The notes below the pieces were generated by a model. That model saw nothing but the letters and a program-made list of their open reading frames with translations, ran no database searches and was not told where the DNA came from. DNA of 61,407 nt from an uncultured Rhodospira sp. (GTDB taxonomy: Bacteria; Pseudomonadota; Alphaproteobacteria; Rhodospirillales; Rhodospirillaceae). The stretch is taken from positions 1 to 61,407 of the forward strand of contig NZ_CAKZOT010000003.1 in NCBI RefSeq assembly GCF_937138205.1. Reading direction: 5' to 3'. How positions within the stretch are numbered: position 1 is the stretch's first letter; each line of letters opens with the position of its first letter. Below, in pieces: positions 46,325 through 56,066 of the stretch. The position numbers and the translations under genes were made by a program.

Positions 46325-47359
46325 TCAGGCCGCGTCCCGCGTGAGCTGGAGAAAAATGTCCTCCAGGTCGGTTTCCTCGGTCACCAGATCGCGGATCTCC
46401 AGGCCGGCCGCGCGGAAGGCCTCCAGGATCGCGCCGACCGGCGTGCCGCTGGGTTTGTAGCGCACGACGATCTGGTCCGTGCCCTTGGGACACGCGTCCA
46501 ACGCCGCCAGCGCCGGCGGCAGGGGCGCCGGCACCGGCTCGCCGACGGTCACCGTGATGGTCTTCGAATCCAGCCGCCGCAACAGATTGCGCGTGGTGTC
46601 AAACGCCGCCAGCCGCCCCTTGTTGATGATGGCGGTGTGGTCGCACAGCGTTTCCGCCTCTTCCAGATAGTGCGTGGTCAGCAGGATCGTGGTCCCGCGC
46701 GCGTTCAAGCCCTTGATCATCGTCCACAGGTGCTGGCGCAGTTCGATGTCCACGCCGGCGGTGGGCTCGTCCAGTACCAGGATGGGCGGGCTGTGCACCA
46801 TCGCCTTGGCCACCAGCAGGCGCCGGCGCATCCCGCCCGACAGCGTGCGGGCGTAGGCGTCGGCCTTGTCGGCCAGGCCGACCGAGTCCAGGATCTCCAT
46901 CGTGCGCCGCTCGCGTCGGGACAGGCCGTACAGGCCCGCCTGCACTTCCAGCAATTCGCGCGGCGTGAAGAACGGATCGAGGTTCAGTTCCTGCGGGACA
47001 ATCCCGATGGCGGCGCGCGACTGGCGCGGATTGCGGTCGATGTCGGTGCCCCACAGGCGCACGGTCCCGGCGCTCTTCAGGACCAGCCCGGCCATGACGT
47101 TGATCAGCGTCGACTTGCCGGCCCCGTTCGGCCCCAGCAGCGCGAAAAAGCTGCCGCGCGGAATGGACAGCGAGACCTCATCCAGGGCCTTGCGGGGCGG
47201 CTGGCCGCCGCTGGCGCGGTAGACCTTGGTCAGGCGCTCGATCTCGATGGCGTTGTCCGGGGCGGTCTCAAGGGCGGTGTCCGAAGCCGGGGCGGTGGTG
47301 TCGACGGTCAAGGCAAGCCTCGCAGGGGCTGAGGGCGGCGGGTTTGGTGAGGCGGTCAT
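46325..47359 (-). CDS. ABC-2 type transporter ATPase
   Basis: A 344-residue ABC ATPase with a low-complexity N-terminus (about 40 residues). The nucleotide-binding domain has Walker A GPNGAGKST, the Q-loop IGIVPQELNLD, the signature TLSGGMRRRL, Walker B ILVLDEPTAGVD and the H-loop TTHYLEEAE. The organisation is that of the ABC-2/YadG-type exporters. The C-terminal domain (about 265-344) is the usual accessory extension. No permease is nearby, so the substrate is unknown. Confidence 0.93.
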   Translation of the reverse strand: MTASPNPPPSAPARLALTVDTTAPASDTALETAPDNAIEIERLTKVYRASGGQPPRKALDEVSLSIPRGSFFALLGPNGAGKSTLINVMAGLVLKSAGTVRLWGTDIDRNPRQSRAAIGIVPQELNLDPFFTPRELLEVQAGLYGLSRRERRTMEILDSVGLADKADAYARTLSGGMRRRLLVAKAMVHSPPILVLDEPTAGVDIELRQHLWTMIKGLNARGTTILLTTHYLEEAETLCDHTAIINKGRLAAFDTTRNLLRRLDSKTITVTVGEPVPAPLPPALAALDACPKGTDQIVVRYKPSGTPVGAILEAFRAAGLEIRDLVTEETDLEDIFLQLTRDAA

Positions 47360-47511
47360 GCGTCCGCGATGTTGCGCGCCGGCCGGGCCGAGCTATGATG
47401 CCTAAGGTCCTTGAACCCGACAGTCGTTGGGGCCTGGGCGGGCGCAGCCCGGCGGACGGCGGCCCCGCCCCCAACATAGGACGCCATGAGCAGAAGTCGA
47501 GGAGCCGCGCG

Positions 47512-47712
47512 ATGGCGCACACACCCACCTTCCCCGTCAGTGAAACCGTCGAGGTGACCAGCCCCGATGTGGCTTGCGATGGCATCGGCATCGCGCTGGG
47601 TCATCCCCGCGTGTATCTGCAGATCAAGCCGGGTGAGCGTGACGTGGTGTGCCCCTATTGCTCGCGCCGATTCGTGCTGGTGGAGGCGGCCGAGGCCACG
47701 GCGGCCCAGTAG
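47512..47712 (+). CDS. Zinc-finger domain protein (zf-CHCC type)
   Basis: A 66-residue protein. It has the pattern Cys-x8-His (DVACDGIGIALGHPRVY) followed by Cys-x2-Cys (VVCPYCSRRFVL), which fits the zf-CHCC family, related to the NDUFS6 subunit of complex I. Such proteins are common single genes in alphaproteobacteria and bind zinc. ATG 47512 with GGAG upstream is preferred to longer in-frame starts. It is divergent from the ABC ATPase gene. Confidence 0.85.
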   Translation: MAHTPTFPVSETVEVTSPDVACDGIGIALGHPRVYLQIKPGERDVVCPYCSRRFVLVEAAEATAAQ

Positions 47713-47942
47713 AGAAATGGCCGCCGGCCCGGCCGGCGTCAGCCCCGCCCGGTTTTCGACGGCCTTGACGGGCCACGATTTCGTCCGGGCGTGGCGCCTC
47801 GCTCCCTGAATGGTATCGTATTCGGACTTCTCCGCCAGCGTTCACGCAAGCTGACAGAGCGGCGCAAGACCCCTCCCCAACCCTCCCCGTGAACGGGGAG
47901 GACTCCGAGCGGCATCCACCGCTCGGAGTCCTCTCCCATTCA

Positions 47943-48150
47943 TGCTACCGTACTCACACGTCTTTCCGCCGAAGCGGCTGTTCTTCGCTCGCGAGGCGAT
48001 GTAACTCGTCATTGCAAACCCTCGTCGCAAGAGGAGGGTGAAGAAATCCAGAGCGTAAAACGCAAAAATACGCCCTAGATTGCTTCGTCGCTTCGCTCCT
48101 CGCAATGACAAGAGGGAGTAAAGATGTGTGAATCGGATAGATTTCATGGG
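47943..48150. repeat. Dispersed palindromic repeat, copy 3
   Basis: Core arms CGTCATTGCAAACCCTCGTC and CTCCTCGCAATGACAAG, with GAAGAAATCCAGAGCG paired to CCTAGATTGCTTC and a few changes from the other copies. It keeps TTTCCGCCGAAGCGGC and ATGTGTGAATC at its ends, followed by CATGGGAAGGACTCC and CCCATTTATGGG fragments up to about 48230. It lies in the gap before hypC. Confidence 0.85.
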
Positions 48151-48341
48151 AAGGACTCCGGCCGGAGCCCGCCGCCCGGACTCCTCTCCCATTTATGGGG
48201 GAGGTGGGGAGGGGGTTCAGGCGGAACGCGCCGCCGTCCGACGTGTGTGACAGTGATAGGTCTTGCGACAGGGGTGTCGCGGTGACCGCGTTGACGACCG
48301 ATGGGCCCTGGCCCATTCGGTCAGCAAAAAAGGACCCTGCC

Positions 48342-48572
48342 ATGTGCCTCGCCGTGCCCGCCCGCGTGGTCGAACTGCTGCCCGAAAACATGGCGCGTGT
48401 CGATGCCGGCGGCGCCACCAAGGAGGTTTCGGTCGCCCTGGTGGATGACCTGGAGGTCGGGGACTACGTGCTGCTGCACGTCGGTTTCGCGCTGTCGCGG
48501 CTGAAGCCCGAAGAGGCGCAAAAGACCCTCGACCTGATCGCCAGCCTGACAGAGGAGCCCGCGCCGTCATGA
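48342..48572 (+). CDS. hypC: Hydrogenase maturation factor HypC
   Basis: A 76-residue chaperone that carries the Fe(CN)2CO fragment with HypD to the [NiFe]-hydrogenase large subunit. It starts MCLAVPARVVE with the essential Cys2, and contains VALVDDLEVGDYVLLHVGFA. The ATG at 48342 has no strong ribosome binding site, with AAGGAC ten or so bases before. hypD overlaps by four bases (ATGA). Confidence 0.95.
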   Translation: MCLAVPARVVELLPENMARVDAGGATKEVSVALVDDLEVGDYVLLHVGFALSRLKPEEAQKTLDLIASLTEEPAPS

Positions 48573-49732
48573 AGTACGTCGACGAATTCCGCGACCCCGC
48601 CCGGGGCCGCGACCTTGCGCGGGCCATCGCCGACGCCGTCGAGCCCGGCCGGCGCTACCATTTCATGGAGTTCTGCGGCGGCCACACCCACGCCATCGCC
48701 CGGCACGGACTGGCCGACCTGCTGCCCGAGGCGGTGCGTCTGGTGCACGGGCCGGGCTGCCCGGTGTGCGTGCTGCCGGTGGGGCGCCTGGACATGGTCC
48801 TGGCCCTGGTGCGCGAGCACCGTGTGACCCTGTGCACCTACGGCGACATGATGCGCGTGCCCGGCTCCGGTCGCGACAGCCTGCTGAAGGCGCGCGCCGA
48901 CGGCGGCGATGTGCGCATGGTCTACTCGACCCTGGACGCGCTGGAGATCGCCCGCGCCAACCCCGACCGCGCGGTGGTGTTCTTCGCCATCGGCTTCGAG
49001 ACCACCACGCCGCCCACGGCCCTGGCCCTGAAACAGGCCGAGGCGGAGGGGCTGGGCAACTTCTCCGTCTTCTGCAACCACGTCCTGACGCCGGCGGCTC
49101 TCAGCGCCATCCTCGACGCCGAGGACGACGGCGTCAGTCTGGACGGGGTCATCGGCCCGGCGCACGTCTCCACCGTGATCGGCGCCGAGGCCTATGCCTT
49201 CGTCGCCGAGGGACACCGGACCCCGGTGGTCATCGCCGGGTTCGAGCCGCTCGACATCCTGCACGGGGTGCTGATGCTGATGCGGCAGGTGAACGCCGGC
49301 CGTCACGATGTCGAGACCCAGTACATCCGCGCTGTGACACCGGCCGGCAACACCGCCGCCAAGGCGCTGATGGCCGACGTGTTCGAGATCCGGCCGTCGT
49401 TCGAGTGGCGCGGCCTGGGCGCGCTGCCCCGCTCGGCGCTGCGATTGCGCGAGCGCTACGCCCGATGGGATGCCGAGCGACGCTTCGCGCTGGGCGACCG
49501 GCGCGGGCTGGAACACCGCGCCTGTCAGTGCGGCGCGGTGCTGCGCGGGGTTCTGGACCCGCGCGACTGCGGCCTGTTCGGGACCGCCTGCACGCCCGAC
49601 ACGCCCCTGGGGGCCTGCATGGTCTCGTCCGAGGGGGCGTGCGCCGCCCAGTGGACCTATGGGCGGACCTATGGCCGCCTTCGCCAGACGCCATCGAAAG
49701 GGAGAGAGAATGCCGCCCCATCCCCCGCTTGA
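48569..49732 (+). CDS. hypD: Hydrogenase maturation protein HypD
   Basis: A 387-residue iron-sulfur protein that scaffolds CN and CO delivery to iron with HypC. It has the conserved CGGHTHAIARHGL, GPGCPVCVLPVG and FFAIGFETTTPPTALAL segments and, near the C-terminus, CQCGAVLRGVLDP with CACTP-type cysteines. The start overlaps hypC and the end overlaps hypE by 23 bases, which marks an operon. Confidence 0.97.
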   Translation: MKYVDEFRDPARGRDLARAIADAVEPGRRYHFMEFCGGHTHAIARHGLADLLPEAVRLVHGPGCPVCVLPVGRLDMVLALVREHRVTLCTYGDMMRVPGSGRDSLLKARADGGDVRMVYSTLDALEIARANPDRAVVFFAIGFETTTPPTALALKQAEAEGLGNFSVFCNHVLTPAALSAILDAEDDGVSLDGVIGPAHVSTVIGAEAYAFVAEGHRTPVVIAGFEPLDILHGVLMLMRQVNAGRHDVETQYIRAVTPAGNTAAKALMADVFEIRPSFEWRGLGALPRSALRLRERYARWDAERRFALGDRRGLEHRACQCGAVLRGVLDPRDCGLFGTACTPDTPLGACMVSSEGACAAQWTYGRTYGRLRQTPSKGRENAAPSPA

Positions 49733-50747
49733 CCTGACCAAGGGCACCGTCGAGATGGCGCACGGCGCCGGGGGCCGGGCCATGGCCCAACTGGTGCGGG
49801 ATGTCTTCGTCGCCGCCTTCGACAATGCGGCGCTGCGGCGGGGCGACGATCAGGCCACCGTAGCCATGCCAAAGGGCCGCCTGGTGATGACGACGGACGG
49901 CCATGTCGTCACGCCGCGCGCCTTTCCGGGCGGCGACATCGGGTCATTGGCGGTGCACGGTACGGTCAACGATGTGGCCATGGGGGGCGCGGTGCCGCTG
50001 TACCTGACCGCCGGCTTCATCATCGAGGAGGGCTTCGCCCTGGGCGAACTGGCCTGGATCGCCGGATCCATGGCCCGCGCGGCGCGCGACGCCGGCGTCT
50101 CCATCGTCACCGGTGACACCAAGGTGGTGGAGCGCGGCGCTTGCGACGGCCTGTTCATCACCACCGCCGGGGTGGGCGTCATCACCGATGACCGCCTGGA
50201 CATCTCCGGTGATCGGGCGCGGCCGGGCGACGTGCTCCTCATCAACGGTCCGATCGGCGACCACGGCGTGGCCATCCTGTCGAAGCGGGAGAACCTGGCC
50301 TTCGAAACGCCGATCCACTCCGACAGCGCGCCCCTGAACGGGCTGGTGGCGGCGATGGTCGCCGCCGCGCCTGGCATCCGGGTGCTGCGCGATCCCACCC
50401 GGGGTGGGCTGGCGGCGACCCTGAACGAGATCGCCCACCAGTCCGGCGTCGGCATGGTCGTGCGCGAGGCCGACGTGCCGGTGCGCGAGGAGGTTCGCAA
50501 CGCCTGCGAACTGCTGGGGCTCGACCCGCTGACCGTGGCCAACGAGGGCAAGCTGGTGGCCATCTGCCCGCCCGAGGACGCCAAGACTCTGCTCGCCGCC
50601 ATGCGAGCGCACCCACTGGGCGAGGCGGCGGCGATCATCGGCACGGTGACGGACGATCCGGACCGCTTCGTGCAGATGGAAACGGCGTTCGGCGGCCGGC
50701 GCATCATCGACTGGCTGGCCGGCGAGCAGTTGCCCCGGATCTGTTAG
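49710..50747 (+). CDS. hypE: Hydrogenase maturation protein HypE
   Basis: A 345-residue PurM-like ATPase that dehydrates the thiocarboxamide on its own C-terminal cysteine to thiocyanate for cyanide delivery. It has DLTKGTVEMAHGAGGRAM, TTDGHVVTPRAFPGGDIG and NDVAMGGAVPLYL, and ends exactly PRIC, the catalytic C-terminus. ATG 49710 lies inside the end of hypD, with a purine-rich ribosome binding site. hypA, hypB and hypF and hydrogenase structural genes are not in the window. Confidence 0.97.
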   Translation: MPPHPPLDLTKGTVEMAHGAGGRAMAQLVRDVFVAAFDNAALRRGDDQATVAMPKGRLVMTTDGHVVTPRAFPGGDIGSLAVHGTVNDVAMGGAVPLYLTAGFIIEEGFALGELAWIAGSMARAARDAGVSIVTGDTKVVERGACDGLFITTAGVGVITDDRLDISGDRARPGDVLLINGPIGDHGVAILSKRENLAFETPIHSDSAPLNGLVAAMVAAAPGIRVLRDPTRGGLAATLNEIAHQSGVGMVVREADVPVREEVRNACELLGLDPLTVANEGKLVAICPPEDAKTLLAAMRAHPLGEAAAIIGTVTDDPDRFVQMETAFGGRRIIDWLAGEQLPRIC

Positions 50748-50923
50748 GCATCTGGTAGGGATCTGTTAGAAAACCGTCAAAGGCTGAGGGTTTCGACGCC
50801 CATGGACGCGGTGGAAAAACATCGCTAAAAATTACTGTGTTATAATTGCAGTTCGCAACTCGCGACAGCACCGGGGTCTGACGGGTGCGGCGACATGGAA
50901 GACGTGGAACAGGAGAGATCCCC

Positions 50924-51370
50924 ATGCCACCGAACAAATCGATGGCCGCGGCGCAGGCCATGGCCAAACTGCCGGCCCGTCCCATCAACGCCCCGGCGCA
51001 GATGACGTCCCCCACGGCGGGGCGGTCGAATGGCGGCGGTCTCGGACGCAAGCCCCCGCCCGGCAAACCGTTGCCGCAGGCCGGCGCAAACAATCAGGCC
51101 GAAGTGATGGCGGCCATGTCCGCGCGCATCGCGGAGCTGGAGGGCCGTTTGAGCGTCCTTGAATCCCGTCTCATGATCGGGCCATCCGGCATCACGCTCA
51201 ACTGCGCCGGGTCCCTTTCAATCAATGCGGCCATGACCAGCATTAACGCATCCAGCATTCAACTCAATGCCGCCGTGACGATGTCCACCGGCATCATGCA
51301 GTGTGATACTTTGGTCGCGACTCATGTGGCCGGGGGGAGTTACACACCCGGCCCGGGCAACGTCTGGTAG
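50924..51370 (+). CDS. Small protein with coiled coil and beta-helix tail, unknown function
   Basis: A 148-residue protein that I do not recognise. The first 60 residues are Pro/Lys/Gly-rich and probably disordered. A short coiled coil (AEVMAAMSARIAELEGRLSV) follows, and the last 70 residues carry alternating small and hydrophobic residues with repeating turns (SINAAMTSINASSIQLNAAV), like the C-terminal beta-helix of spike or tail-tip proteins. No phage or secretion genes are nearby. ATG 50924 has AGGAGAGA upstream. A strong terminator follows. Confidence 0.7.
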   Translation: MPPNKSMAAAQAMAKLPARPINAPAQMTSPTAGRSNGGGLGRKPPPGKPLPQAGANNQAEVMAAMSARIAELEGRLSVLESRLMIGPSGITLNCAGSLSINAAMTSINASSIQLNAAVTMSTGIMQCDTLVATHVAGGSYTPGPGNVW

Positions 51371-51438
51371 CGCCAGAGCATCCCATTTTGTGGGCCCATC
51401 ATGTGGGCAAAAATTTTTGGCGAACACACCCTTTATAG

Positions 51439-51478
51439 GGAGCCGGACGGGGTTTCCGATTCCGTCCGGCTCCTTTTC
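51439..51478 (+). terminator. Rho-independent terminator of the beta-helix protein gene
   Basis: GGAGCCGGACGG pairs with CCGTCCGGCTCC around an 11-base loop, and the hairpin is followed by TTTT. It lies about 70 bases after the gene ending at 51370. Confidence 0.85.
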
Positions 51479-51540
51479 GGGTCCATCACCGGCCTTCGAA
51501 AAAGCGGTTCGGCGAGGGAATGCAACGCCCGCCCGGCCGC

Positions 51541-52512
51541 TCACCCGCCCAGGCACCAGGCCAGCACCCCCTTCTGTGCGTGCAGGCGGTTCTCGGCCTC
51601 GTCCCAGACCGCCGACTGCGGGCCGTCGATGACGCCGTCGGTCACCTCGTCGCCCCGGTGCGCCGGCAGGCAGTGCATGAAGATGGCATCGGGCGCGGCC
51701 CGGGCCATCAGCGCCTCGTTGACCTGGAACGGGCGCAGCATGTTGTGGCGGTTGGCCGCGTCCTTGTCGCCCATCGACACCCAGGTGTCGGTCACGACGC
51801 AGTCGGCACCGGCCACCATCGCCTCGGGATCGGCGCCCTCGCTCAGGCGGGCGCCGTTGGCGCGCGCCCAGGCCATCACCTGGCGGTCGACCCGCAGGCT
51901 TTCCGGGCAGGCCAGCCGCAGTTCAAAGCCGAAGCGGGCCGCCGCTTTGACCCATGAGGTGGCAACGTTGTTGCCGTCGCCGCTCCAGGTCACGACGCAG
52001 CGGCTGAGGTCCTCGCCCTTGTACTCGCGCAACGTCATGACATCGGCCATGAGCTGGCACGGATGCGCCTTGTCGGTCAGGCCGTTGATGACCGGCACGG
52101 TGGCGTGGCGCGCCATCTCGCCCAGTTTCTCGGCCGAGGTCGAGCGCAGCATGATGGCGTCGACGTAGCGCGACAGCACGCGGGCGGTGTCGGCCACCGT
52201 CTCGCCCCGGCCGAGCTGGCTTTTCTCGGCGTCCAGCATGATCACGTCGCCGCCGAGCTGGCGCATGGCGACCTCGAAGGACACGCGCGTTCGCGTCGAG
52301 TTCTTCTCGAAGATCAGGGCCAGGGTCTTGCCGGCCAGGGGCTTGTCGGTCCCCATGGCCGGGCTCGGCCCGTCCGCCTTGATGGCGCGGGCCAAGCCGA
52401 GAATGCCGTTCAGCGTGGTCGCGTCCAGGTCATCCAGGTCCAGGAAATGACGGGGGTGTCCGCCGGCCCGGGGATCGCCCGGGGCGGGCTTCAGGCTGGG
52501 CATGGTGGTCAT
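51541..52512 (-). CDS. argF: Ornithine carbamoyltransferase
   Basis: A 323-residue enzyme that makes citrulline from ornithine and carbamoyl phosphate. It has the carbamoyl-phosphate motif STRTR (72-76), the conserved HPCQ ([10 protein letters not shown]), the ornithine-binding VSMGDK and the C-terminal [14 protein letters not shown] 52512 lies one base from the argD stop codon, so argD-argF are one operon. The C-terminus is of normal length. Confidence 0.97.
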   Translation of the reverse strand: MTTMPSLKPAPGDPRAGGHPRHFLDLDDLDATTLNGILGLARAIKADGPSPAMGTDKPLAGKTLALIFEKNSTRTRVSFEVAMRQLGGDVIMLDAEKSQLGRGETVADTARVLSRYVDAIMLRSTSAEKLGEMARHATVPVINGLTDKAHPCQLMADVMTLREYKGEDLSRCVVTWSGDGNNVATSWVKAAARFGFELRLACPESLRVDRQVMAWARANGARLSEGADPEAMVAGADCVVTDTWVSMGDKDAANRHNMLRPFQVNEALMARAAPDAIFMHCLPAHRGDEVTDGVIDGPQSAVWDEAENRLHAQKGVLAWCLGG

Positions 52513-52513
52513 G

Positions 52514-53689
52514 TCATGTCGTCAGCGTTGCGCAGGCGGCCCGCAGCTTGGCGATCGCGGCGTCCACCTCGGGGGTGTCGATGATCAGCGGCGGCAGCAG
52601 CCGCGCCACGTTGCCGGAGGCCGGAACCAGCAACAGACCCTGGTCGCGGCAGGCGGCGATGAGATCGGTGTTGGGGACCGTGCAGACCAAGCCCCACATC
52701 AGGCCGAGGCCGCGCGCCTCGGCCAGCACGCCGGGATGGTCGGCCACCACCGCGTTGAGCGCCTCGCCCAGGGTGGCGCCGATCCGGCGCACGTGCTCCA
52801 GGAACCCGGGGGCCAGCACCTCGTCCAGCACCGCCTCGGCCACCGCCATGGCCAGCGGATTGCCGCCGAAGGTGGTGCCGTGGCTGCTGGGGGTGAGAAC
52901 GCGCGCGCAGCGTTCGGTGGCCAGCAGGGCGCCAACCGGAAACCCGCCGCCCAGTCCCTTGGCGGCGGACAGGATGTCCGGGGTGATGCCAGCGTGCTCG
53001 TGCGCGAACAGGGTGCCGGTGCGGCCGATGCCGGTCTGGATCTCGTCCAGGATCAACAGCAGGCCGCGCTCGTCACACAGCGCCCGCAGGCCCCGCAGGT
53101 ATCCCTCGGGCGGCGGGCGCACACCGCCCTCGCCCTGCACCGGCTCGACGAAGATCGCGCCCGTGCGGTCGGTGACGGCGGCGCGGGCGGCCTCCAGGTC
53201 GCCGAAGGGCACGCGGTCGAAGCCGTCCAGCAAGGCACCGTATCCGGCCATGTGCTTCGGGTTGCCGGTGGCCGCCATGGACGCGAACGAGCGGCCGTGG
53301 AAGGCGCCGGTGGCGACGATGACGCGGTCCTTGTCGGGGTGGCCCTCGTCGTGCGCCACCTTGCGGGCCATCTTCAAGGCCGCCTCGTTGGCCTCCAGGC
53401 CGGTGGAGCAGAAGTAGACGGAGTCGGCGAAGCAGTTGGCCACCAAGCGCTCGGCCACCCGTTCCTGCCCCGGCACGCGGTACAGGTTCGACGTGTGCCA
53501 CAGCTTGCCGGCCTGTTCGCGCAGGGCGGCGACCAAGCGCGGGTGGGCGTGGCCCAGCCCGCAGACGGCGATGCCGGCGGCGAAGTCGAGGAAGCGGCGG
53601 CCGTCGGTGGCCGTCAGCCAGGCGCCTTCTCCGTGATCGAAGGCAAGGTCGGTGCGGGCATAGTTCCGCATCAGGGCGGGGGTGGCCAT
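52514..53689 (-). CDS. argD: Acetylornithine aminotransferase
   Basis: A 391-residue PLP enzyme that makes N-acetylornithine from N-acetylglutamate semialdehyde; it may also serve in diaminopimelate synthesis. It has [57 protein letters not shown] and the PLP lysine in [19 protein letters not shown] 53689 gives the normal N-terminus [12 protein letters not shown]. It is directly upstream of argF. Confidence 0.97.
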   Translation of the reverse strand: MATPALMRNYARTDLAFDHGEGAWLTATDGRRFLDFAAGIAVCGLGHAHPRLVAALREQAGKLWHTSNLYRVPGQERVAERLVANCFADSVYFCSTGLEANEAALKMARKVAHDEGHPDKDRVIVATGAFHGRSFASMAATGNPKHMAGYGALLDGFDRVPFGDLEAARAAVTDRTGAIFVEPVQGEGGVRPPPEGYLRGLRALCDERGLLLILDEIQTGIGRTGTLFAHEHAGITPDILSAAKGLGGGFPVGALLATERCARVLTPSSHGTTFGGNPLAMAVAEAVLDEVLAPGFLEHVRRIGATLGEALNAVVADHPGVLAEARGLGLMWGLVCTVPNTDLIAACRDQGLLLVPASGNVARLLPPLIIDTPEVDAAIAKLRAACATLTT

Positions 53690-53989
53690 GGACCTGATCC
53701 ACCTGTCGGAGCCGGGGGAGCCGCCGATCGGGAATCGCTTGGCCGCGCCGCACCCCTTGGGTGCCGCGGCTCGCCGATGTCCTGACCGAAGGGACCCGGG
53801 TGAAAAAACCAACGGGCCGCACGCTGCCCACGCACGGCCCAAGGAAGAGGGGATAGTGACCAACGCCACTCGGTTTGTCAACGCGCGCGAGCATGACGTT
53901 TGCGAGACAGGCGCACCCATGGGCCACTCGGTCGGGCCGCAGGATCACTCACACCCGACGTGCCCATCCGGTTGCCGTGACGGTGCCGG
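53690..53989. other. Intergenic stretch between argD and rfbD
   Basis: Three hundred bases without a gene. It should contain the argD promoter. An ARG box may be present but I cannot point to one. Long frames here are shadows of argD. Confidence 0.4.
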
Positions 53990-54877
53990 CTACGCCGCCC
54001 CCAGGTCCGTCAGCACCTCGGCCAGCGTGTCGGGCCAGGGGCGCGGGGTGATGCCGAAGGTCTCTTCCAGCCGGGCTGAGGACAGCACCGAATTCGCCGG
54101 CCGTCGCGCCGGGGTCGGGAACTCGGCGGTGGTGATGGGATGCACCGGCGGGCGCGCGCCGGTGCGTTCGGCCTGGGCGGCGACGATGGCCTCGGCGAAG
54201 CCATGCCACGTGGTCGGGCCGGCGCCGGCGAAGTGGTACGTGCCCCAGGCGTCGTTCCGCCCTTCCAGCACGATCTGGCGGGCGATCTCGACCAGGACGC
54301 GGGCGATATCGTGCGCCGCCGTCGGGCTGCCGTGCTGGTCGGCGACCACGCGCAATTCGGGCTTTTCGGCCGCCAGCCGCAGCATGGTCTTGACGAAGTT
54401 CTTGCCGTGGGCGCTGAACACCCAGGCGGTGCGCAGGATCACATGACGCGCGCACTCGGCCCGCACCGCCACCTCTCCCGCCAGCTTGGAGCGACCGTAG
54501 GCGCCCAGCGGGGCCACCGGGTCGTCCTCGGTGTACGGGCCGTCCTTGGCGCCGTCGAACACGTAGTCGGTGGAGACGTGGATCAGCGGAATGCCGGCGT
54601 CGGTGCAGGCCATGGCCAGCGCGCGCGGCCCCTCGCCGTTGATGTGGACCGCGAGATCTTCTTCCTCTTCCGCCTTGTCCACGGCGGTATAGGCGGCCGG
54701 GTTGATGACCAGCGCGTACCCGCCCGTGCGCACCACCTCGGCGGCGTGCTCGGGATCGGCGAGGTCCAGGGTCTCGCGCCCCACGACCTCCGGCACCAGT
54801 CCGGCCGGCCAGGGGGCGCGGGCCAGTTCGGTGCCCACCTGTCCGGTGCGGCCGGTCACCAGGACGCGTGCCGTCAT
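53990..54877 (-). CDS. rfbD: dTDP-4-dehydrorhamnose reductase
   Basis: A 295-residue NADPH-dependent reductase that performs the last step of dTDP-L-rhamnose synthesis. It has the nucleotide-binding [11 protein letters not shown], the [20 protein letters not shown] segment and the catalytic YGRSKLAGE (Tyr-x3-Lys). ATG 54877 overlaps the rfbB stop codon by four bases. rfbB lies upstream, rfbC is divergent, and rfbA (glucose-1-phosphate thymidylyltransferase) is not in the window. Confidence 0.96.
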   Translation of the reverse strand: MTARVLVTGRTGQVGTELARAPWPAGLVPEVVGRETLDLADPEHAAEVVRTGGYALVINPAAYTAVDKAEEEEDLAVHINGEGPRALAMACTDAGIPLIHVSTDYVFDGAKDGPYTEDDPVAPLGAYGRSKLAGEVAVRAECARHVILRTAWVFSAHGKNFVKTMLRLAAEKPELRVVADQHGSPTAAHDIARVLVEIARQIVLEGRNDAWGTYHFAGAGPTTWHGFAEAIVAAQAERTGARPPVHPITTAEFPTPARRPANSVLSSARLEETFGITPRPWPDTLAEVLTDLGAA

Positions 54878-55923
54878 TTTTTCGTCCCCAGGCGTTGGCC
54901 GTCGTAAACGCTGGCGCGAAGCGGTCGCCACCACGCCTCGTTGTTCAGATACCAGTCGACCGTTTGCCGTATGCCGCCGGCGAAGTCGTGCGTCGGCGCC
55001 CAGCCCAACTCGCGCTTGATCTTGGTCGCGTCGATGGCGTAGCGGAAGTCATGCCCCGGCCGGTCGGTCACATAGGTGATCAGGTCGCGGCGCGGCCGCT
55101 CGGCGGGGCGCAGGGCATCGAGCGTGTCGCAGATGGTTTCCACCACCTCAATGTTGCGCTTCTCGCTGTCGCCGCCGACGTTGTAGCTCTCGCCCACCCG
55201 GCCGGTGGTCAACACCAGCCACAGCGCCCGGGCGTGGTCCTCGACATGCAGCCAGTCGCGCACGTTCTCGCCCTTGCCGTAGACCGGCAGCGGCTTGCCG
55301 TCGAGCCCGTTCAGGATCATCAGCGGGATGAGCTTTTCCGGAAACTGGCGCGGACCGTAGTTGTTGGAGCAGTTCGACGACACCACCGGAAGGCCATAGG
55401 TGTGGTGCCACGCCCGGACCAGATGATCCGACCCGGCTTTTGACGCCGAGTACGGGCTGTTGGGGGCGTAGGGCGTTTCCTCGGTGAAAAGACCGGTCTC
55501 GCCCAGGGTGCCGAAGACCTCGTCGGTGGAGACGTGATGGAAGCGGAAAGCCGCCTGGCGCTCCGGCGTCAGCCCTTTCCAGTGCGTCCGCGCCGCCTCC
55601 AGAAGCTGATAGGTGCCGACGATGTTGGTGTCGATGAAGTCCGCCGGGCCATCGATGGAGCGGTCGACATGGCTTTCGGCCGCCAGATGCATGACCGCGT
55701 CGGGATCGTGCGCGCGGAACACCCGCTCCAGCGCCGCGCCGTCGCGGATATCGACCTGCTCGAAGGCATAGCGCGGATCGTCGGCGCGGTCCGCCAACGA
55801 GGCCGGATTGGCGGCATAGGTCAAGGCATCGACGTTAACCACCTGGGCGTCCGTGGACTCCAGGACATGGCGGACCACGGCCGAGCCGATGAAGCCGCAC
55901 CCGCCGGTGACAAGTACTTTCAA
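54874..55923 (-). CDS. rfbB: dTDP-glucose 4,6-dehydratase
   Basis: A 349-residue short-chain dehydrogenase-type enzyme. It has [38 protein letters not shown], the catalytic YSASKAG and the substrate-binding [17 protein letters not shown]. The gene most likely starts at the TTG at 55923, which has GGAGG seven bases upstream and gives the usual family start; a GTG at 55944 is an alternative. rfbD follows with a four-base overlap. Confidence 0.96.
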   Translation of the reverse strand: MKVLVTGGCGFIGSAVVRHVLESTDAQVVNVDALTYAANPASLADRADDPRYAFEQVDIRDGAALERVFRAHDPDAVMHLAAESHVDRSIDGPADFIDTNIVGTYQLLEAARTHWKGLTPERQAAFRFHHVSTDEVFGTLGETGLFTEETPYAPNSPYSASKAGSDHLVRAWHHTYGLPVVSSNCSNNYGPRQFPEKLIPLMILNGLDGKPLPVYGKGENVRDWLHVEDHARALWLVLTTGRVGESYNVGGDSEKRNIEVVETICDTLDALRPAERPRRDLITYVTDRPGHDFRYAIDATKIKRELGWAPTHDFAGGIRQTVDWYLNNEAWWRPLRASVYDGQRLGTKK

Positions 55924-56066
55924 GACCCCGCCTCCTCTGCACACCTGTCGCGTCTGGGGGTATAGCGGACCCGGAGCCTTGGTGTCATGCGGTTTCGGGG
56001 TTGTCCCGGCCGCGCATGGGGCCTAAACCGACCCGCGAACGGCAGTCGCGCGAGGGAGGCACAACG

